Part shown: positions 60,753-64,000 of the stretch, in pieces
How the letters are laid out: the number at the start of each line of letters is the position of its first letter
Numbering within the stretch: the first letter of the stretch is position 1
NCBI GenBank assembly: GCA_900541915.1
Contig: UQLS01000004.1
Location: 62,001 to 126,000 of the forward strand
Length of the DNA: 64,000 bases
Direction of reading: 5' to 3'
Source of the DNA: an uncultured Phascolarctobacterium sp.
Lineage (GTDB): Bacteria > Bacillota > Negativicutes > Acidaminococcales > Acidaminococcaceae
Program-made: the position numbers and the translations under genes
The notes under the pieces: generated by a model
Database searches by the model: none
What the model was told of the DNA's origin: nothing
What the model saw: the letters and a program-made list of their open reading frames with translations, nothing else

Positions 60753-61268
60753 TTACAGATGATTCCAAAATACCTGTCTGAACAGGATAAAAGCCAGCAG
60801 AATACCTGCGGCCAATTTGCCGATCAGTGCCAGAAAGCGTACCTTAGCCGCCCGCATAGCCAGCGCCAGCGCATTGTCCTTTCTGCCGGTATGAATATAT
60901 TCGTACAGAAAAGCCGCTACATAGGCTCCGGCGATACCTCCGGCAAAGGAGCCCAGCACAGGCAGCATCGCTGTGCCAATCAGGGTACCGATAAAGCCGC
61001 CGATACCGATAAGCAGCACAGCCAGCCAGGAAACCCTCTTGCGTTTGATGCCAAAAAGCGACACGCAGAATTCCCAGCCCTCTCCTAAAGCATAAATAAA
61101 GAATGTCGCCGCCAGCAGCCTGCTGTTGCCAAACATTCCTTCATCATAAAGGGCAAAGCCCAAACTGGTAATAAGTAGTAGTGTATTGCCCGGCAGATCA
61201 AATATCGTCAGCAAAGAACCCAGTATAATCATGGTGCCGGCAATAAGCCTTTCCGCCAGATAGTCCAT
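60753..61268 (-). CDS. DUF456 family membrane protein
   Basis: This 171-residue protein has four to five hydrophobic segments with G-I-G-G-F-I-G-T-L-I-G-T and G-S-F-A-G-G-I-A-G-A-Y, typical of DUF456. The start is at the ATG 61268 behind GGAGGAGG (the codon before it is a GTG). It is the first gene of the operon with VOC, 2-hydroxyacid dehydrogenase and CHAD. The function is unknown. Confidence 0.85.
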   Translation of the reverse strand: MDYLAERLIAGTMIILGSLLTIFDLPGNTLLLITSLGFALYDEGMFGNSRLLAATFFIYALGEGWEFCVSLFGIKRKRVSWLAVLLIGIGGFIGTLIGTAMLPVLGSFAGGIAGAYVAAFLYEYIHTGRKDNALALAMRAAKVRFLALIGKLAAGILLAFILFRQVFWNHL

Positions 61269-61424
61269 CACTAAATCCTCCTCCGGTTTTATTACGAATT
61301 ATTATAACATAGAAAATATTTTTTAATCAGCAGTTATGTTAAAAGTATTCGAAAAACCTGTAAACTCGTTGTTTTACACTGCGCCTAATGTTACAATATA
61401 AACAAAATCATTCCGGAGGTCTTT

Positions 61425-62510
61425 ATGGAAAATATACTGCAAACACTCCTGCCCTGGAGCACATCCATCGGCATTCTCATTTTCTTTATTGTACTGCGTT
61501 ATATTTATCGGCGTTTTCTCTTTAATCTGCTGCATAAATTTGCGCTGGCCAGCTCCTTTCCCTACGATGAACAAATTTTAGAGGCTTTTGAAAACCCTAT
61601 TAATATCGTACTTGCCATCGGCGGCATCTACGGCGCACTGATTTTTGCGCCCGTACCCTTTATGAGCAGCACACTGTTCATTGACCGCGTTCTGCGCAGC
61701 ACCATCGTACTGGCATTCTTCTGGGGCTGCTACAATCTCAGTGATACCACCCACGGCATGATGCTCGACCTGTTCACCCGCATCGGCATCCGTACTGAAG
61801 AAGCAGTTTCCAACATCTTCTCCACTATTCTGCGCATCATCATCGTTGTACTTGGTTTTGTTACCATTGCCAAAGAATGGAACTATGATATCAGCGGTTT
61901 TGTTGCCTCTCTCGGTATCGGCTCACTGGCTATCGCTTTTGCAGCCAAAGACGCACTGGCCAATGTTTTCGGCAGTCTGATTATTATTTTGGACAAGCCC
62001 TTTAAAATTGGTGACTGGATTACTGCCAACGGCATTGAAGGCACTGTCGAAAAAGTTTCTTTCCGCAGTACCTGCGTACGTACTTTCCCGCAGGAGCTTG
62101 TTTACATTCCTAACTCCCTGCTTTCCAACACTCCTATCACCAACTTTACCATGCGCCAGAAACGCCGCGTAGATTTTATGCTGGGACTTACCTACAGCAC
62201 TACTGCTGCCCAGATGCAGAATGTGATTGAAGCCATCAAAAACTATCTGAACAGCTGCGAAGATATGATTTACACCGACGATATCCGCGTACACTTTGTA
62301 GCCTATGCCGACAGCAGTCTGAATGTGCGTGTTACCTTCTATGCCAAAACCGGCAGCCAGGTAGAATATCTGGATATCCTGCAAAAAATCAATCTGCAGC
62401 TGATGCAGATTATGGAAGATGCAGGCGTAAGCTGTGCTTTCCCCAGCACCAGTGTTTACTTTGAAACTCCGCTGCAGCAGGCACAGCAGGCAGACTCTGC
62501 TCAGAAATAA
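61425..62510 (+). CDS. Mechanosensitive ion channel of the MscS family
   Basis: This 361-residue inner-membrane channel has several N-terminal membrane segments and a pore helix with G-I-G-S-L-A-I-A-F-A-A-K-D-A-L-A-N (about residues 163-180). A cytoplasmic MscS beta domain follows (K-I-G-D-W-I, R-S-T-C-V-R-T-F-P-Q-E-L-V-Y-I-P-N-S). It releases osmolytes on hypo-osmotic shock. The start lies behind GGAGG. The C-terminus is glutamine-rich. Confidence 0.94.
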   Translation: MENILQTLLPWSTSIGILIFFIVLRYIYRRFLFNLLHKFALASSFPYDEQILEAFENPINIVLAIGGIYGALIFAPVPFMSSTLFIDRVLRSTIVLAFFWGCYNLSDTTHGMMLDLFTRIGIRTEEAVSNIFSTILRIIIVVLGFVTIAKEWNYDISGFVASLGIGSLAIAFAAKDALANVFGSLIIILDKPFKIGDWITANGIEGTVEKVSFRSTCVRTFPQELVYIPNSLLSNTPITNFTMRQKRRVDFMLGLTYSTTAAQMQNVIEAIKNYLNSCEDMIYTDDIRVHFVAYADSSLNVRVTFYAKTGSQVEYLDILQKINLQLMQIMEDAGVSCAFPSTSVYFETPLQQAQQADSAQK

Positions 62511-62521
62511 TCAAAGAATAA

Positions 62522-62550
62522 TAGACATATGTCAAAAACTCTGTTATAAT
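62522..62550 (+). promoter_or_regulatory. Promoter of the trxB-trxA operon
   Basis: TAGACA (62522-62527), 17 bp, TATAAT (62545-62550), 50 bp before the trxB start. Confidence 0.65.
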
Positions 62551-62600
62551 AAATACAGGAAAATTATTATTATTTAGTAATATTAAAGGAGGCAGTCAGT

Positions 62601-63458
62601 ATGGCAGAACTCATCATTATCGGCGGCGGTCCGGCAGGTGTATCTGCCGCACTGTACGCACTGCGTGCCGGCATCAAGGTACTGCTTTTAGAAAACGGCC
62701 CCGGAGCACTGGCCAAGGCTCACCGTATTGAAAATTATTACGGCGCTGCTGCCGCTGGTACAGAGCTTTACGCAGCAGGATTGGAACAGGCCGCAGCTTT
62801 GGGCGCAGAAATTCACCATGAAGAAGTGCTGTCCTTAGACTATACCGGTAATTTTGCTGTTCAGACTGCTTCTGCCAGCTACGAAGCGCCAGCTATTATC
62901 CTGGCTACCGGTACCAAAAACGTTACCGTCAAGCTTGATGGACTGCAGCGGCTGGAAGGACGCGGCGTCAGCTACTGCGCTGTATGCGACGGCTTCTTCT
63001 ATCGCGGCAAAAATGTCGCTGTCCTGGGCAGCGGTGCCTACGCCCTGCACGAAGCAGATTATCTGCGTCATCTGGCAGGCAGCGTCACCATCCTGACCAA
63101 CGGCGAAGACGGTACAGCAGCCAAAGCTGCAGGCTTTAACGTTGATGAACGTCAGCTACAGGCAGTTACTGGCGAAGAAAAAATCAGCGGCGTTACCTTT
63201 ACAGATGGTACTGAATTGCCTTTAGATGGTCTCTTCATTGCCCTCGGCACAGCAGGCAGCACAGATATGGCCCGCAAGCTTGGTGCTATGCTGAACGGCC
63301 GCTTTATCGCAATTAACGCTGACGGTGCTACCAATATTCCCGGTCTTTTCGCTGCCGGTGACTGTACCGGCGGTATGCTGCAGGTAGCTAAGGCTGTTTA
63401 CGAAGGTGCAGCAGCCGGAAGTTCAGTTATCAAATATCTGCGCTCACTTAACAAGTAG
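62601..63458 (+). CDS. trxB: Thioredoxin reductase-like FAD/NAD(P) oxidoreductase
   Basis: This 285-residue flavoprotein has I-I-G-G-G-P-A-G-V-S-A-A at the N-terminus and Y-C-A-V-C-D-G-F-F as the redox CxxC. A second dinucleotide motif V-A-V-L-G-S-G-A-Y-A follows, and the late A-G-D-C-T-G-G contacts FAD. It reduces the thioredoxin encoded 34 bp downstream. It is slightly shorter than classical TrxB (about 310 residues); the second dinucleotide motif reads G-S-G-A-Y-A, so NAD(P)H preference is unsure. It starts behind AAAGGAGG. Confidence 0.93.
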   Translation: MAELIIIGGGPAGVSAALYALRAGIKVLLLENGPGALAKAHRIENYYGAAAAGTELYAAGLEQAAALGAEIHHEEVLSLDYTGNFAVQTASASYEAPAIILATGTKNVTVKLDGLQRLEGRGVSYCAVCDGFFYRGKNVAVLGSGAYALHEADYLRHLAGSVTILTNGEDGTAAKAAGFNVDERQLQAVTGEEKISGVTFTDGTELPLDGLFIALGTAGSTDMARKLGAMLNGRFIAINADGATNIPGLFAAGDCTGGMLQVAKAVYEGAAAGSSVIKYLRSLNK

Positions 63459-63492
63459 TAAGTACAATTATATATCAAAGGAAGTGTTATTT

Positions 63493-63798
63493 ATGGCTTT
63501 AGAAGTAAATACCAATGAATTCAAACAGGAAGTACTGGAAGCAGCTCAACCCGTCCTCGTAGATTTCTGGGCTCCCTGGTGCGGTCCCTGCCGTATGCAG
63601 GCTCCCATCCTCGAAGAGTTCGGCAAAGAAAACAGCGACGTAAAAGTTGTTAAAGTAAATGTAGATGACAACCCGGAACTGGCAGCTCATTTCAACATTA
63701 TGAGCATTCCCAGCCTGCTCGTTTTCAAAAACGGCGTTAAAGTAAATCAGGCTATCGGCCTGCAAAGCAAAGCTGATCTGGCGGCGCTGGTAAAATAA
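63493..63798 (+). CDS. trxA: Thioredoxin
   Basis: This 101-residue thioredoxin has the active site W-A-P-W-C-G-P-C-R (about residues 25-33) and I-P-S-L-L-V-F with the cis-proline. I chose the ATG at 63493 behind AAAGGAAG; the frame is open 29 codons upstream within the trxB end. It forms an operon with trxB. Confidence 0.96.
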   Translation: MALEVNTNEFKQEVLEAAQPVLVDFWAPWCGPCRMQAPILEEFGKENSDVKVVKVNVDDNPELAAHFNIMSIPSLLVFKNGVKVNQAIGLQSKADLAALVK

Positions 63799-63810
63799 TC
63801 CCCCTAAACA

Positions 63811-63845
63811 AAAAGCGTGTTAACTTACGTTAACACGCTTTTTTA
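63811..63845. terminator. Terminator of trxB-trxA
   Basis: The stem AAAGCGTGTTAA/TTAACACGCTTT with a CTTACG loop and T-run. It also serves the converging gene. Confidence 0.9.
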
Positions 63846-63870
63846 TTGCACTTTTTATTTTACTTAATTA

Positions 63871-64000
63871 TCAGCCGATACCGCCGTATACAAAACCGAG
63901 AATCAGTACCAGTACTGTCAGCGGCACATAGATATAACGGCCGGCAATGCCAAAACCGGCGGAAAGCTTGCCATGACCAATTTCCAGCTCCTGTTTGATG
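63871..64000 (-). CDS. C-terminal end of a probable sodium-dependent transporter
   Basis: An open frame of 43 codons runs from the window edge to a TGA at 63871. The last residues form a membrane segment (V-P-L-T-V-L-V-L-I-L-G-F-V-Y-G-G-I-G) after a hydrophilic stretch with K-Q-E-L-E-I-G-H-G. The ending resembles sodium-dependent (NSS/SNF) transporters. Only the C-terminus is visible, so this is tentative. Confidence 0.45.
   Translation of the reverse strand, partial: IKQELEIGHGKLSAGFGIAGRYIYVPLTVLVLILGFVYGGIG

Overview
The window looks like a chromosome segment of a diderm Firmicute of class Negativicutes, possibly the Acidaminococcaceae (Phascolarctobacterium/Acidaminococcus-like). The genus is inference from gene content. 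It combines autotransporter-type outer-membrane proteins (an outer membrane) with Clostridia-like anaerobic metabolism: pyruvate:ferredoxin oxidoreductase, Fe-S L-serine dehydratase, a 2-hydroxyacyl-CoA dehydratase-activase system, DUF1659/DUF2922/YvrJ proteins and GGAGG-type ribosome sites. Most genes are of medium GC; 42.6-46.4 kb is strikingly AT-rich.

Layout. 0-6 kb: two repeat-rich autotransporter adhesins on the minus strand, the first cut by the window edge, enclosing a plus-strand cassette (amidase, DUF1659, DUF2922, YvrJ). 6-6.5 kb: tRNA genes His, Gln, Lys and Leu. 6.5-10.4 kb: a compact L-serine catabolic operon (sodium symporter, HutP-like RNA-binding regulator, SdaAB, SdaAA, RidA) whose leader holds UAG triplets and a terminator-like hairpin. 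10.6-16 kb: TSCPD protein, CorA, a chloramphenicol acetyltransferase homologue, DUF1848, a Na/Pi cotransporter behind a tandem Pho-box-like leader, and a thioredoxin-fold protein without its cysteines. 16-21 kb: nifJ, a MITE-like non-coding element, a DUF1638 protein. 21.3-27.2 kb: a complete type II-C CRISPR-Cas locus (19 full repeats plus one degenerate, cas2, cas1, a 1045-residue cas9, and a divergent tracrRNA with two anti-repeat-like copies), flanked on both sides by an identical 31-bp terminator.

27-36 kb: three universal stress proteins, a COG2509 FAD protein, DUF190, LarE, a hotdog thioesterase, an ECF S component and a polar amino-acid ABC transporter. 36-42.5 kb: cupin, a 2-hydroxyacyl-CoA dehydratase-activase system split into two genes, and an aminotransferase. 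42.6-46.4 kb: an AT-rich pair, a DUF262/DUF1524 GmrSD-like nuclease and an AlbA_2 (Schlafen-like) protein, probably acquired defence genes. 46.5-54 kb: thiC under a TPP riboswitch, an iron-type dehydrogenase, DUF554, two unknown proteins, and a DUF3100 membrane pair with an M20 amidohydrolase. 54-64 kb: cysE-gltA, a CstA carrier, a CHAD/2-hydroxyacid dehydrogenase/VOC/DUF456 operon, an MscS channel, thioredoxin reductase-thioredoxin, and the C-terminus of a probable sodium-dependent transporter.

Together the genes describe an amino- and organic-acid-fermenting anaerobe: serine goes to pyruvate (Sda, RidA), pyruvate to acetyl-CoA and reduced ferredoxin (NifJ), and several carriers import amino acids, pyruvate-like acids and phosphate. 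The items most worth a second look are the CRISPR-Cas9 locus with its double anti-repeat tracrRNA region, the HutP-like serine operon, the tandem Pho-like leader, the MITE-like element and the AT-rich DUF262/AlbA_2 pair.
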